From Rhynchospora pubera (Eukaryota; Streptophyta; Magnoliopsida; Poales; Cyperaceae): a stretch of DNA of 64,000 bases. The position numbers were made by a program, and so were the translations under genes. The stretch is taken from the NCBI GenBank assembly GCA_028095005.1, contig CM051461.1:164334574-164398573 (forward strand), given 5' to 3'. The notes under the pieces are model-generated. The model was not told the origin of the DNA. It did not search any database and was given only the letters and a program-made list of their open reading frames with translations. Of the stretch, positions 9,387 through 18,990 are shown piece by piece (within the stretch, counting starts at the first letter, position 1; every line of letters starts with the position of its first letter).

Positions 9387-11200
9387 TGACATCGTCATTA
9401 TTTGTAGGCATTTGGACCATACTTGGCACTCAAATAACACTCAAACCATTGAATTATTCAATAGATTGCTATGATTTCGATGGAATTGGCTCTACCGTCG
9501 TTTCTTCTCTCATTTTACAGGATTTTGATGATTTCTGATGATTTTGGAGCATATAGATGGATTCCCGACGTAGCACGCACGCTAGACGACTCATTCCTAG
9601 CATTGGAGGCTCTTTTCTCTCTCCTGGTCGACCCGACCACAAGTCTGTTCGATCCGACCAGCACCTATGGCAGCCAGGCGTCATTTTCTCTCTCCTGGTC
9701 GACCCGACCAGGAGCCTGTTCGAGCCGACTGGGCATCACAACAGCAGACTTGTGCAGCTGTTCTTTCTCTCTCCTGTTCGGTTCGAACAAGGATCTGTTC
9801 GGTTTGACCAGGGTGCCGCCATATCACATAAGGCATTATTTTTTACATAGAAACTGATGGAAATGGCAATTTCTTGCGCCCTGGTGCCCTAGCCTTCCAT
9901 CCTTGCGACCTGGGACATCCATATATACACCTCTAGACCTGAAGGAAAGGAGACAACCTTTCATACCACAAAATTCCTCTTTCCATAGGCGTTTTTCTCT
10001 CTTCCACCATTGGAGATCATCAAAGCTTGGTTCTTTGAAGCGACGGCAGCAAGGAGACGAGTTTGGTGACCATCTTGCAACACACCACTACCTAGAGATC
10101 ATAGTTCGAAAGCATAAAGGAGTATTCGGTTTATTCTTCTATGTTTTCTTCTCTATTTTCAATGGGCTTGTATCTTGTTATTTCTATGTTATTTGTTGTG
10201 TGTTTAAGTACTATGTTAGGCTAAATTTATGTAGTCTTAGGGGTAAGGTAGTAACTTAGGTTTGGATGTTGTGATTTGACTTGATATGATATGATATGTT
10301 TTGTTGATTTGTTTTGTTGAGAATTATGTTAATTGCTTGTTTGAATTGCTTGTGATTTCCTAATCACCTTCTAGTTGTACGGCCGCATCTAGTCAAGTCT
10401 AAGTTAGGATAAACAAGATTAGTTCAAAGAAAGTATTTGGGATAAATCGTAGATCCGAAAGGGGAGATTAGTTGGCACCAAAAGTGTAACTTTTAGACAA
10501 GTCCAAAAGACCTCTAGATATCCTTATGAACTCCAACAAACAAGTTTAAGTTGATTAAATTCTATACCAAAAGTTGTGAACCAATCGAGTTAATTAGGTT
10601 AGGTTGTGATTAAACCAGTTTCTAGTCCAACAAGCGACAGCTGAGGTTTAGAATATCTAGGTTTGACCAACAAACCCTAGCACAAAGCATAAACTATCAT
10701 AAAAGTTCAAAATCGCACACTTTTACCATCTGTTCGGATCGAACAGACTCCTGTTCGGATTGAACAGAGTCCTGTTCGGATTGAACAGACTCCTGTTCGG
10801 ATTGAACAGATCCTTGTTCGAACCGAACAGAGAAGTAAACGCTTGAAAAACACCGTTCGATGCACGAAAGTGATAAGTTCTGTGTTCTAGAGTCCAAACC
10901 AAGGTGAAACCTGAACCCTAAGACGTTTTTTATACTGTTTGAAAACCCAAAAACCTTACTTTAGTTGTTTACTTTATTTTAATTGATAAAAACAACCAAA
11001 AATATTTACTTTATTGCACTTAGATTTATTTCAACTATTTTTCCACCAAAATATTCTTGTCTAGCTTTTGAGAAAGGATAAGTCCGGTAATCAATTGTAC
11101 CGTCCCTTGGGTTCGACCCTAAAGCTGTACTCCAAAAGATTAGTGAGGTTAGCTCTAGGTTTATAAATTTATTTGATTCCTAGGTTTTAAGCCTTCATCA
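9387..11200 (+). repeat. 3' LTR of element B
   Basis: It is a copy of 3003-4816 with no difference seen by eye over 1814 bp, so the insertion is very recent. It is followed by the CCCGT duplication at 11201-11205. Its first bases create the stop that ends the interrupted env-like frame of A. Confidence 0.95.
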
Positions 11201-11205
11201 CCCGT
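11201..11205. repeat. Target-site duplication CCCGT (right copy)
   Basis: It is identical to 2998-3002 and lies directly after the 3' LTR of B. Confidence 0.95.
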
Positions 11206-12376
11206 ACTGGCCAAACGGCTGCGGCCCTTGCTCTTCTTCTTGCTCATGCTCTTGCGGTGGTGGTTGCATAGGAGCATCAGGTATGTCCGCTCCTTCGTTG
11301 GGCTCGGGTAGTAGCCATGTGAATCGGTCCCCAAACCTGAAATTGTCATTAAGTGGCAGTGGCACGGGCTCTCTAACCTCATTCTTCCATGCCCAAGGCC
11401 CATCATCCGGGCCAACTAAGAACCCTATCTGCCTCAAGTACTTTGCATCCATTAGAGAAGGAGCAGTACACTCGGTCAGATCCTCAAGACGTGCCAAGGG
11501 GATACCATTCATTTCAGCAAGATAGGTCACATACCCTCCAATGGTAACTTGTCCTTCTCCCTTCCTTCTTAATTTCGCAATCCCTTCCCAGTACTTCATC
11601 ATCATCACTCCCAAATCCAGCTTGGAGTAAATTGCAACTCCATGCAACATCCGTGTCAATACCATGAATTCTTCCTTCCTAATCTTTGAAGAAGACTCTC
11701 CTCTTGCAAACAAAGTGTTGCTAAGGGCCCTCTGCATTATCCGAATGACAGGATGCTGGATGAACTTTCCTTTTGGTTGCTCTCCCGCCTTGCCCGTGTC
11801 TCCAGAAATTTGCCCCCAAAGATTGCTTGAGTATTTTCCTTTGTACTCTCCACCAGGCGTGAATCCCATATACTCGCACAATTCCAGGGCATCAGTCTCA
11901 TAATCGGTATCAAGGAGACGGTACCTCATCACAAACACCTCATCCTCTTCTTGAATGGACAAAGAGGCTAGAAACTCAACCGTGAGCCTCTTGTAGGCGG
12001 GCCTCTTGATATCCCAGAATTTTCTCATAATCCCCCCTTTTTCAGAAATAGCTAGAAACTGTTCCAAAACCCCTATCTTCTCCAGAATGTCCAGGTCTAC
12101 GGCTCGGGTGTTCTCAATCCTCTTGCTGCTGAAATATGTTATGGCATCGGCCATCTTTTGTGAGTCAGCAATGATTGGCCCGACCACATCCTCTTCTTCT
12201 TCCATATAATCAGATCCGGACTGAGAAGCGGAGCGGGTCGCGGATTGAGAGGCTTCGGAACTTGATGGTGAAGGAGTAGGGTCATGGGTTCTCTTTCGAG
12301 AGGAACTAGCACCGGTAACAGCGGAGCGGAGGCGCTTCGCCATGCTACCGATGGTAGGGTTCTTGGCGCGAGGCAT
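11206..12376 (-). pseudogene. Env-position (ATHILA ORF-1-like) gene of A, 5' part
   Basis: The ATG is at 12376 and about 390 codons are open up to element B. The protein has a basic Ser-rich N-terminus (KRLRSAVTGASSSRKR), a Ser/Asp/Glu-rich linker, then a globular part with ITYFSSKRIE, FWDIKRPAYKRLTVEFLASL, GFTPGG and HPVIRIMQRALSNTLFARGE-type segments. It ends in a Pro/Glu/Gln-rich region. This resembles the plant-specific ATHILA ORF-1 family, which sits downstream of integrase. The function is unproven; the env label comes from position, not from a visible signal peptide or membrane anchor. The gene appears to have been intact until element B inserted. Confidence 0.78.
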
Positions 12377-13358
12377 GACTGAGATTGGCTAGGGTTTAGC
12401 TCTCAGGAGGGTTTCTGGCGGGTCGCCTGGATTCCTGGCGGGTCGCCAGAAATTGGTTGGAAACGATGGTGGTTCGGGACAAATCCTGGCGGGTCGCCTG
12501 GTTTTCTGGCGGGTCGCCAGAAATTGGGTTGGTACGGGTTTTGCGGTTTTTCGAGAAATTTGCGGTACCGGAAGGTTTTTGAAAGTTGAACAAGTGAATT
12601 TTGAGAGTAGGGAAGAGATTACCTTGGAGAATCGAAGCGACACGGCGAAGGTTCGAGAGAGAGAAGAGGGTTGGTGGTGCCGCGGTGAAATCCGAAGGAG
12701 AGGGTCGAAATTGACGGTGTAGACAAGCTCTCGGGGTGGAGACGACGCGAGGGGTGGTCTCCGTTCGGCGAGAGGTGGTCGGAAAGGGTGGTTCGCGTGG
12801 TTTGGCTTGGTTTCGGCGGGTCCGATCGAGAGAGGGAGAGAGAGGATCGAAAGAGGGAGATGGAGGGGTCGGTTAGGAAGAGAGAGAGAGAGAGAGGGGG
12901 GTTTAATGGGTTGAGTCAGTTACAAAACGCGTAACGGGTCAAACGGGTCGCAACATGGTCAGTTATTAGGGTTCTTGCCGACATGAGTTCTGGCGGGTCG
13001 CCAGGATTTCTGGCGGGTCGCCAGGAATCGTCCCGACAGCCTCCTTTTTAACCTCTTTTTCTGGCGAGTCGCCAGGAATCATCCTGAGAACCATGTTTTC
13101 GCTTTTCTCTCTGGCGGGTCGCCTGAAACTCTGGCGGGTCCGCTTGGATGCATTTTTCACCTAAATCAACCACAGAATAAACCATTTAAATCCTAATTTT
13201 TTTTGTATTTTTCGTATTTTCTAATTTTTTGTGTTTTTCTCAATTTTTCAACGCAAGTAAATAAATTGAAATAAAATAAATCATAGAATTTAAAATAAAA
13301 TCCTTGGGTTGCCTCCCAAGAAGCGCTCGTTTAAGGTCTCGAGCTCGACCCCTCATTT
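12377..13358 (-). other. Spacer between pol and the env-like gene of A
   Basis: Non-coding. It has palindrome pairs at 12415/12435, 12486/12506, 12990/13010 and 13111/13131 and a single unit at 13061, most with a TCCxGA tail. A GA microsatellite lies near 12880-12900. The conserved post-pol motif (complement of TTGGGAGGCAACCCA) is at about 13306-13322. This is the densest palindrome region outside the LTRs. Confidence 0.75.
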
Positions 13359-16300
13359 CTACGTCTCTTCGGGTCTCGGATCAACGAGTGATTTCGAGAC
13401 CAACTCTTCCATCTCTTGTCCTTGGATGTATAGCTTGAGGCGCTGCCCATTCACAGTGAAATAGCTCCCATCATTTCCCCATAGCTCAACTGCTCCATAA
13501 GGATAGACTTTTTTCACTCGAAACGGTCCAGACCATCTTGATTTAAGCTTGCCTGGAAACAGCCTCAACCTTGAATTGAAAAGTAGGACCATGTTTCCCT
13601 CCTTGAGCACTCTCCGTTGGATATGTTTATCATGCCACTTCTTCGTTCGCTCTTTGTACAACCGAGCATTCTCATAGGCATCCATACGGATCTCATCTAA
13701 CTCGTGCAAATCCAGAATTCGCTTCTCTCCTGCAGCTTGTGCATCCCAATTGATTGTCTTGACTGCCCAATAAGCCTTGTGCTCTAGTTCCACCGGTAAG
13801 TGACAAGCCTTTCCATAGATCAATTTGAAAGGACTCATTCCTATTGGAGTTTTGTAGGCAGTTCGATATGCCCAAAGTGCTTCATCTAGCTTCAATGCCC
13901 AATCCTTCCTCGTGCTACCCACCGTTTTTTGCAGAATATTCTTGATCTCTCTATTTGACACCTCAACTTGACCACTGGTTTGTGGATGATAAGGTGTAGC
14001 AACTTTGTGAGTAACACCATATTTTCTCAAGAGATTATCAAACTGTCGATTTATGAAATGCTTTCCTCCATCGCTTATGACAACTCTTGGGATCCCAAAT
14101 CGGGGAAAGATCACCTTATTGAAGAGCTTCTTCACCGTGGCTGAGTCGGCATGCTTGCTTGGAATTGCTTCTACCCACTTGGACACATAATCAACGGCTA
14201 CAAGGATGAATTCATACCCAAGGGATGGCGGAAATGGTCCCATGAAGTCCACTCCCCAAACGTCAAATATCTCAACTTCAAGCACCGGATTTTGAGGCAT
14301 TTGATGTCTTTGAGAAATGTTCCCCGCCCTTTGGCATTGATCACACTTTAGAACAAAGGCTCTTGCATCCTTGAAAATCGATGGCCAATAGAAACCGGAC
14401 TGAAGCACCTTCGAAGCGGTTTTGTCGGTGGAAGCATGTCCTCCATAAGCGGACGAGTGGCACTGGTAAAGAATATCTTCTACTTCCTCTAAGGGAACGC
14501 ATCTTCGAAACATACCATCTACTCCTCTCTTCCACAAGAACGGGTCATCCCAATAGTAATACTTTGAATCGGCTCGGAACTTCTTGAATTGCTGGGACGA
14601 ATACCCATGAGGCTTGATCCCGCTTGCCAGAAAATTCGCGAAATCTGCATACCATGGCACTCTGGCGGGTCCGCTTGGATCCTGGCGGGTCGCCTGGAGG
14701 TGAACGCGTCTGGCTGGTCTGTCGGGATGAATCCTGGCGGGTCGCCAGGAATCCTGGCGGGTCGCCAGAATTTGTGCTGAGAGCAGCTGCTCACCTGGTA
14801 AATCATCGTTTATGGGCATCAATTGGTCCTCCGTCTTCTCCACTTGGATCCTAGACAAATGATCTGCAACTAGGTTTTCCGTGCCCTTCTTATCTTTGAT
14901 TTCTATGTCGAATTCTTGAAGTAAGAGCACCCATCGAATCAAGCGGGGTTTGGTGTCCTTTTTAGTCATGAGATACTTGATGGCAGCATGGTCGGTATAG
15001 ACAATTACCTTCGATCCAACTAGATATGATCTGAATTTGTCCAATGCATACACTATGGAAAGCAATTCCTTTTCGGTGGTGGTATAGTTCACTTGAGCCG
15101 CATCTAAGACTTTGCTTGCATAGTATATGGCATAGGGTTTCTTGTCACGCCTCTGTCCCAAAACTGCTCCGATTGCATAATCGCTCGCATCGCACATTAA
15201 TTCAAAAGGTAACGTCCAATCGGGCGGTTGGAGAATGGGTGCTACCACCAAAGCTTCCTTAATCCTGCGAAAAGCATTAACACAATCATCGTCAAAGTCA
15301 AATTCAACATCCTTCATAGTGAGATTAGTTAATGGTTTTGCAATTTTAGAGAAATCTTTAATGAACCGCCGGTAAAAACCGGCATGACCCAAGAAGCTTC
15401 GAATGTCTCTAACGCATGTTGGTTGCCTCAATTTCTCAATGACTTCCACTTTCGCTTTGTCAACTGAGATCCCTTGAGATGAAATCACGTGGCCAAGTAC
15501 CACCCCCTCGCGAACCATGAAGTGACATTTCTCCCAATTCAACACTAGATTCACCTCTTCACACCGCTTCAACACCTTAACCAAGTTGGCTAAGAAATGA
15601 TCGAAGGTTGTACCATAAACCGAAAAATCATCCATGAAAACTTCCATGTCTTTCTCAATGAAATCGGAGAATATCGCCATCATAGCTCTTTGGAAAGTGG
15701 CTGGGGCGTTACACAACCCAAATGGCATCCTTCGGTAAGCGTAGGTACCATACGGGCATGTAAAGGTTGTCTTCTCTTGGTCGCTTGGATGAATGGGGAT
15801 TTGGAAGAACCCGGAATACCCATCCAAATAGCAAAAATAAGAATGATTGGCTAGTCTCTCCAAGAGTTGATCAACAAATGGAAGGGGAAAATGATCCTTT
15901 CTCGTGGCGGTGTTGAGCTTTCGATAATCAATGCACATTCTCCACCCCGTGACCACTCGAGTTTGGATTAACTCATTCTTGTCGTTCTTCACCACCGTAG
16001 TACCTCCCTTCTTAGGCACCACATGAACCGGACTAACCCACTTGGAGTCGGAAATTGGATAAATGATCCCGGCTTCAAGTAGCTTGAGAACTTCTTTCTT
16101 CACCACCTCCTTCAAGGTTGGATTTAATCTTCTTTGATGCTCAATGGTTGGCTTGCAATCATCTTCCATGAGAATTCGGTGAGTACAAATGCTCGGATCT
16201 AGGCCCTTCAAATCATCAATCGAGTAACCAATAGCCTTACGATGGGATCGCAATTCCCTTAAAAGTTTCTCAATTTCTTCGCTGCTTAAATGTGCACTCA

Positions 16301-17465
16301 CTATCACCGGATATGTCTTATCAGGCCCCAGGTACTGGTACTGGAGGTTAGAGGGCAAAGGCTTCAGATTCAACTTTGGTTGTTCAGGGCTGGCTTCCTG
16401 GCGGGTCGCCAGGATTTCTGGCGGGTCGCCAGAAACTGTCCTGAGAGCGTCAACTTCCTCTTCAGCGCCTGGTTCTTCCTCCAAACTAGCCAAATAAGCA
16501 TCCCATTCCTCCTGGTTGTCGATGGGGTAGGTGTAGGCCTTCGTCACCGCCGAATCGAACTCTTCTTGTACCATTTCATCAAGCAAATCCACCATGCAAC
16601 AAGTATCTACTTGGTTGGGCAGCTTCATTGCTTTCTCTACTTCGAATTCGGCTGTTTCGTCTCCTACCTTCACGAGCATCTTTCCATTCCTACAATTGAT
16701 AAAAATACCAGCAGTTGCTAGAAATGGTCTACCAAGAATAATAGGTACCTCGGGGTCTTCTTCCATATCTACAATCACAAAATCGCATGGCACCACAATA
16801 TCTCCAACTTGAAGTGGTACGTCTTCAACAATTCCCAAGGGCAAATGGGTTGATCGATCTGCAAGTTGCAATGTCATCCGAGTGGTCCTCAATTCTCCCA
16901 CACCCAGCTTGTTGAAAATTGATTCGGGCATGAGACTCACGCTCGCTCCTAAGTCTAGCAAGGCTCGCTTGATGTTTGCCTCCCCAATCTTGCATGGGAT
17001 TGTGAATCTCCCTGGATCTTTCAACTTCGGGGGAAGTTTCTTGGTTGATACGGATTTGCTCTCATGTGTTACAGCAATGCTAACGTCCTCTAGCTTCTTC
17101 TTGTTTGTTAAAATATCCTTTAGGAACTTAGCATAGGAGGGCATTTTGGTCAACATGTCGGTGAAGGGTATGGAGATTTGGATTTGTGACATTATCTCCA
17201 TGAACTTGCTGTATTCCTTCTCTTCCTTTGCCTTGGCTAGCCTTTGAGGATATGGAACTTCTGGGGCATAGCGGGTCTGAATCGGGGCTTCGGTCTTGTC
17301 TTTCTGAGTCTCAGGACCTTTTCTGGCGGGTCTGCCTGAATTCTGGCGGGTCGCCTGACTTTGTCCCGAGGGTTCTGTGTTCTGCGCAATTTCCTGGCGG
17401 GTCCGCCTGGATTGGTCCTGAGACCGATTCGTCGGGATTCTTGGGCCCATCGTACTCCGTTCCAC
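13359..17465 (-). CDS. pol: Pol polyprotein of element A: protease, reverse transcriptase, RNase H, integrase
   Basis: 1368 codons. The aspartic protease has Asp171 in DLGAS. Reverse transcriptase has MCIDYRKLN, FPLPFVDQLL, the catalytic FMDD with Asp612/Asp613, and LGHVIS. RNase H has CDASDYAIGAVLGQ and YTDHAAIKYL. Integrase has an HHCC zinc region (ending CDQCQRAG) and a core with Asp1073, Asp1132 and Glu1168, a D-58-D-35-E spacing. All catalytic residues are present. Palindrome pairs are translated in the protease-RT linker (16398/16418) and the RNase H-integrase linker (14662/14682, 14734/14754), as GDPPE..LATRQ-type peptides. The frame is +1 relative to gag and overlaps it by 155 nt, so expression needs frameshifting or else the copy is mutated. 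Confidence 0.93.
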   Translation of the reverse strand: MERSTMGPRIPTNRSQDQSRRTRQEIAQNTEPSGQSQATRQNSGRPARKGPETQKDKTEAPIQTRYAPEVPYPQRLAKAKEEKEYSKFMEIMSQIQISIPFTDMLTKMPSYAKFLKDILTNKKKLEDVSIAVTHESKSVSTKKLPPKLKDPGRFTIPCKIGEANIKRALLDLGASVSLMPESIFNKLGVGELRTTRMTLQLADRSTHLPLGIVEDVPLQVGDIVVPCDFVIVDMEEDPEVPIILGRPFLATAGIFINCRNGKMLVKVGDETAEFEVEKAMKLPNQVDTCCMVDLLDEMVQEEFDSAVTKAYTYPIDNQEEWDAYLASLEEEPGAEEEVDALRTVSGDPPEILATRQEASPEQPKLNLKPLPSNLQYQYLGPDKTYPVIVSAHLSSEEIEKLLRELRSHRKAIGYSIDDLKGLDPSICTHRILMEDDCKPTIEHQRRLNPTLKEVVKKEVLKLLEAGIIYPISDSKWVSPVHVVPKKGGTTVVKNDKNELIQTRVVTGWRMCIDYRKLNTATRKDHFPLPFVDQLLERLANHSYFCYLDGYSGFFQIPIHPSDQEKTTFTCPYGTYAYRRMPFGLCNAPATFQRAMMAIFSDFIEKDMEVFMDDFSVYGTTFDHFLANLVKVLKRCEEVNLVLNWEKCHFMVREGVVLGHVISSQGISVDKAKVEVIEKLRQPTCVRDIRSFLGHAGFYRRFIKDFSKIAKPLTNLTMKDVEFDFDDDCVNAFRRIKEALVVAPILQPPDWTLPFELMCDASDYAIGAVLGQRRDKKPYAIYYASKVLDAAQVNYTTTEKELLSIVYALDKFRSYLVGSKVIVYTDHAAIKYLMTKKDTKPRLIRWVLLLQEFDIEIKDKKGTENLVADHLSRIQVEKTEDQLMPINDDLPGEQLLSAQILATRQDSWRPARIHPDRPARRVHLQATRQDPSGPARVPWYADFANFLASGIKPHGYSSQQFKKFRADSKYYYWDDPFLWKRGVDGMFRRCVPLEEVEDILYQCHSSAYGGHASTDKTASKVLQSGFYWPSIFKDARAFVLKCDQCQRAGNISQRHQMPQNPVLEVEIFDVWGVDFMGPFPPSLGYEFILVAVDYVSKWVEAIPSKHADSATVKKLFNKVIFPRFGIPRVVISDGGKHFINRQFDNLLRKYGVTHKVATPYHPQTSGQVEVSNREIKNILQKTVGSTRKDWALKLDEALWAYRTAYKTPIGMSPFKLIYGKACHLPVELEHKAYWAVKTINWDAQAAGEKRILDLHELDEIRMDAYENARLYKERTKKWHDKHIQRRVLKEGNMVLLFNSRLRLFPGKLKSRWSGPFRVKKVYPYGAVELWGNDGSYFTVNGQRLKLYIQGQEMEELVSKSLVDPRPEET
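14662..14768 (-). repeat. Two palindrome pairs in the RNase H-integrase linker of A
   Basis: Units start at 14662, 14682, 14734 and 14754. They are translated without a stop. They lie between the last RNase H motif and the integrase zinc region. The second pair carries a tail like that of the other pairs, here TGTGCTGAGAGC. Confidence 0.88.
16398..16442 (-). repeat. Palindrome pair in the protease-RT linker of A
   Basis: Units start at 16398 and 16418 and are followed by the tail TGTCCTGAGAGC. On the coding strand the pair is read as GDPPE then LATRQ: the same sequence in two different frames, because the 20-nt period is not a multiple of three. Confidence 0.88.
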
Positions 17466-18990
17466 TCCTTAGTCGATGTGTGACACTCTTGACCTCTCCG
17501 TTGGGGTTCACTTCAGGTTGGCTTGGAAACATCCCGGTCTTCGTTAAAGCCCCTTGGCTTTGAGGGTTTGCCAATTTGCTTTGTTGAATGAGGAATTGCA
17601 AGGACTCGCGAACTTGCTTCATCTCATCAAAGACCGTATGATTCCACTCCGTTTGATCTGCCATGAACTTGTCCACCAAATTCCTATGTTGCTGATAGTA
17701 ACTAACCTGATTGTTATTACTCGCAGCGTTGTTGTTAGGCTTGTTTTGTGGTGGTGGTTGAGCTTGCCCCGGATTCGCGCACCCGCTTGGATTGCCATAA
17801 GATAGCCCAGGATGGTTTCTCTTGTCTCGGTACACGTAATTCTGGGGCGCGAAGGGCGGAGGTGCCATGATTGCATTTACATCGGCTACGGGCTCGTCTC
17901 TTGCTACCAAGTAGCATGCCTTTGCTGTATGTCCTTCCTCCTCACAGAATTGGCACTTCTGGACTGCCTCCACAGGTTTGGTCTTCATTTCTTTCATCAT
18001 TGTGGTCAAGGCGTCCAGTTGAGCTTGCAAATGGGTTGATTTGTCCACTTCTATCATCCCTCCTTTGGAATTCTTCTCTCTTACCGACCAATTGGTTTGA
18101 GAGCTTGCCATGCTTTCGATAAGCGCCTTTGCATCCCTACACCCTAGGTCGAGAAGAGACCCACCCGCAGTCGAGTTAACACTTTGACGAGTTTGATGAT
18201 TCAAACCGTCATAGAAACTACAAATTAGTCTATCCTGGCCTATATCATGATGAGGACACATTCTCAACAAATCCTTAAAGCGTTCCCAAGCTTCAAACAA
18301 ATTTTCATCACTTTCCTGTTTAAACCCAATTATCTCCCTCACGATCGATGTGGTTTTGATTCTAGGATAGAACCTTTCCAAGAAGGCCTTGGCCAAATCA
18401 TCCCAACAGGTAAACGGGTTACTATTGAAACTATTCAACCAATCCTCTGCTTGGTCTCTAAGAGAAAAAGGAAAAAGAGTTAACCGGATTATATCAGGAG
18501 CGACTTCTTCGAGGTTGAGAGTGATGCAATTCCGTAGGAATCGCTGCAAATTCTTGTTCGCGTCTTCCGTTGGATTCCCACTAAATTGGTTCTGTTGGAT
18601 AAGGGCAATGAGAGATGGGTTGAAGAATAGATCGCGAGTCCTTCGAGCTTGGGGAGGGTTGACTCCAAGTCGGACATTGTTTGCGGTTGGGGCTCCGATC
18701 TCCTTCAAAGGTCGATTCTCCGCCGCAATCATTGCCGCCTCCCTAGCATCATCAAGGGCTCGTTGAAGCACAGCTGGATCTACCATCAACGGCCCGTCCC
18801 CTTCTGGACCAATAGGTGGGTTCCCGTTCAGGTCTGCCATTAGTTTCGCGTCGTCTGCGTCTTTCGAACCTTCCTCAGGATCTTCTCTGGCGGGTCCGCC
18901 TGAATCCTGGCGGGTCGCCTGGATTTCTCCTGGTGGTTGGTTCGCAAATCGAGCTGATGGATTTCGCCTTCCTCGTTGGTAAACCAGCAA
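17311..18990 (-). CDS. gag: Gag protein of element A
   Basis: 559 codons as shown from a TTG. The first sensible ATG is at 18840 (Met-Ala-Asp-Leu), matching the Met-Ala-Asp start of gag in element B. The frame is open upstream to 19191, where it is preceded by an in-frame TAG. A Gag domain (LTLFPFSLRDQAEDWL, FLERFYP, AWERFKDLLRMCPHH, FYDGL) is followed by a CCHC knuckle (CQFCEEEGHTAKAC) and a Gln/Asn/Pro-rich tail. The frame runs 155 nt past the pol start in another frame and then stops. Palindrome units at 18887/18907 and 17323/17343/17394 fall at its N-terminal and C-terminal edges. Confidence 0.88.
   Translation of the reverse strand: MLVYQRGRRNPSARFANQPPGEIQATRQDSGGPAREDPEEGSKDADDAKLMADLNGNPPIGPEGDGPLMVDPAVLQRALDDAREAAMIAAENRPLKEIGAPTANNVRLGVNPPQARRTRDLFFNPSLIALIQQNQFSGNPTEDANKNLQRFLRNCITLNLEEVAPDIIRLTLFPFSLRDQAEDWLNSFNSNPFTCWDDLAKAFLERFYPRIKTTSIVREIIGFKQESDENLFEAWERFKDLLRMCPHHDIGQDRLICSFYDGLNHQTRQSVNSTAGGSLLDLGCRDAKALIESMASSQTNWSVREKNSKGGMIEVDKSTHLQAQLDALTTMMKEMKTKPVEAVQKCQFCEEEGHTAKACYLVARDEPVADVNAIMAPPPFAPQNYVYRDKRNHPGLSYGNPSGCANPGQAQPPPQNKPNNNAASNNNQVSYYQQHRNLVDKFMADQTEWNHTVFDEMKQVRESLQFLIQQSKLANPQSQGALTKTGMFPSQPEVNPNGEVKSVTHRLRSGTEYDGPKNPDESVSGPIQADPPGNCAEHRTLGTKSGDPPEFRQTRQKRS
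17323..17420 (-). repeat. Palindrome units across the gag-pol overlap of A
   Basis: There is a pair at 17323/17343 with tail TTGTCCCGAGGG, and a single unit at 17394 with tail TGGTCCTGAGAC. They lie exactly where gag and pol are read in two frames, and both frames are stop-free through the palindromes. Confidence 0.85.
18887..18921 (-). repeat. Palindrome pair near the gag N-terminus of A
   Basis: Units start at 18887 and 18907 (20-nt period), just upstream of the likely gag ATG at 18840. Element B has its own pair at the matching place (5029/5050, upstream of ATG 5097). Confidence 0.85.

Larger units (their letters stand above)
3003..11200 (+). mobile_element. Element B: non-autonomous Athila-related LTR element with gag and protease only (TR-GAG-like)
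   Basis: It is 8198 bp long, flanked by CCCGT on both sides, with 1814-bp LTRs at 3003-4816 and 9387-11200 that look identical (constant offset 6384). It has a tRNA-Asp primer site, one long frame for Gag plus aspartic protease, a 1.8-kb non-coding 3' part and a polypurine tract. Reverse transcriptase, RNase H and integrase are absent. The frame ends where a spacer like the one after pol in element A begins (compare GGGAGGCAACCCA at 7629-7641 with its complement at 13308-13320). It therefore looks like a deletion derivative that keeps its own Gag and borrows polymerase and integrase. TR-GAG is the named class of such elements. Confidence 0.9.

Noticed and set aside
15597..18766. Plus-strand frames opposite gag and pol of A
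   Set aside because: Antisense shadows of the real coding frames.
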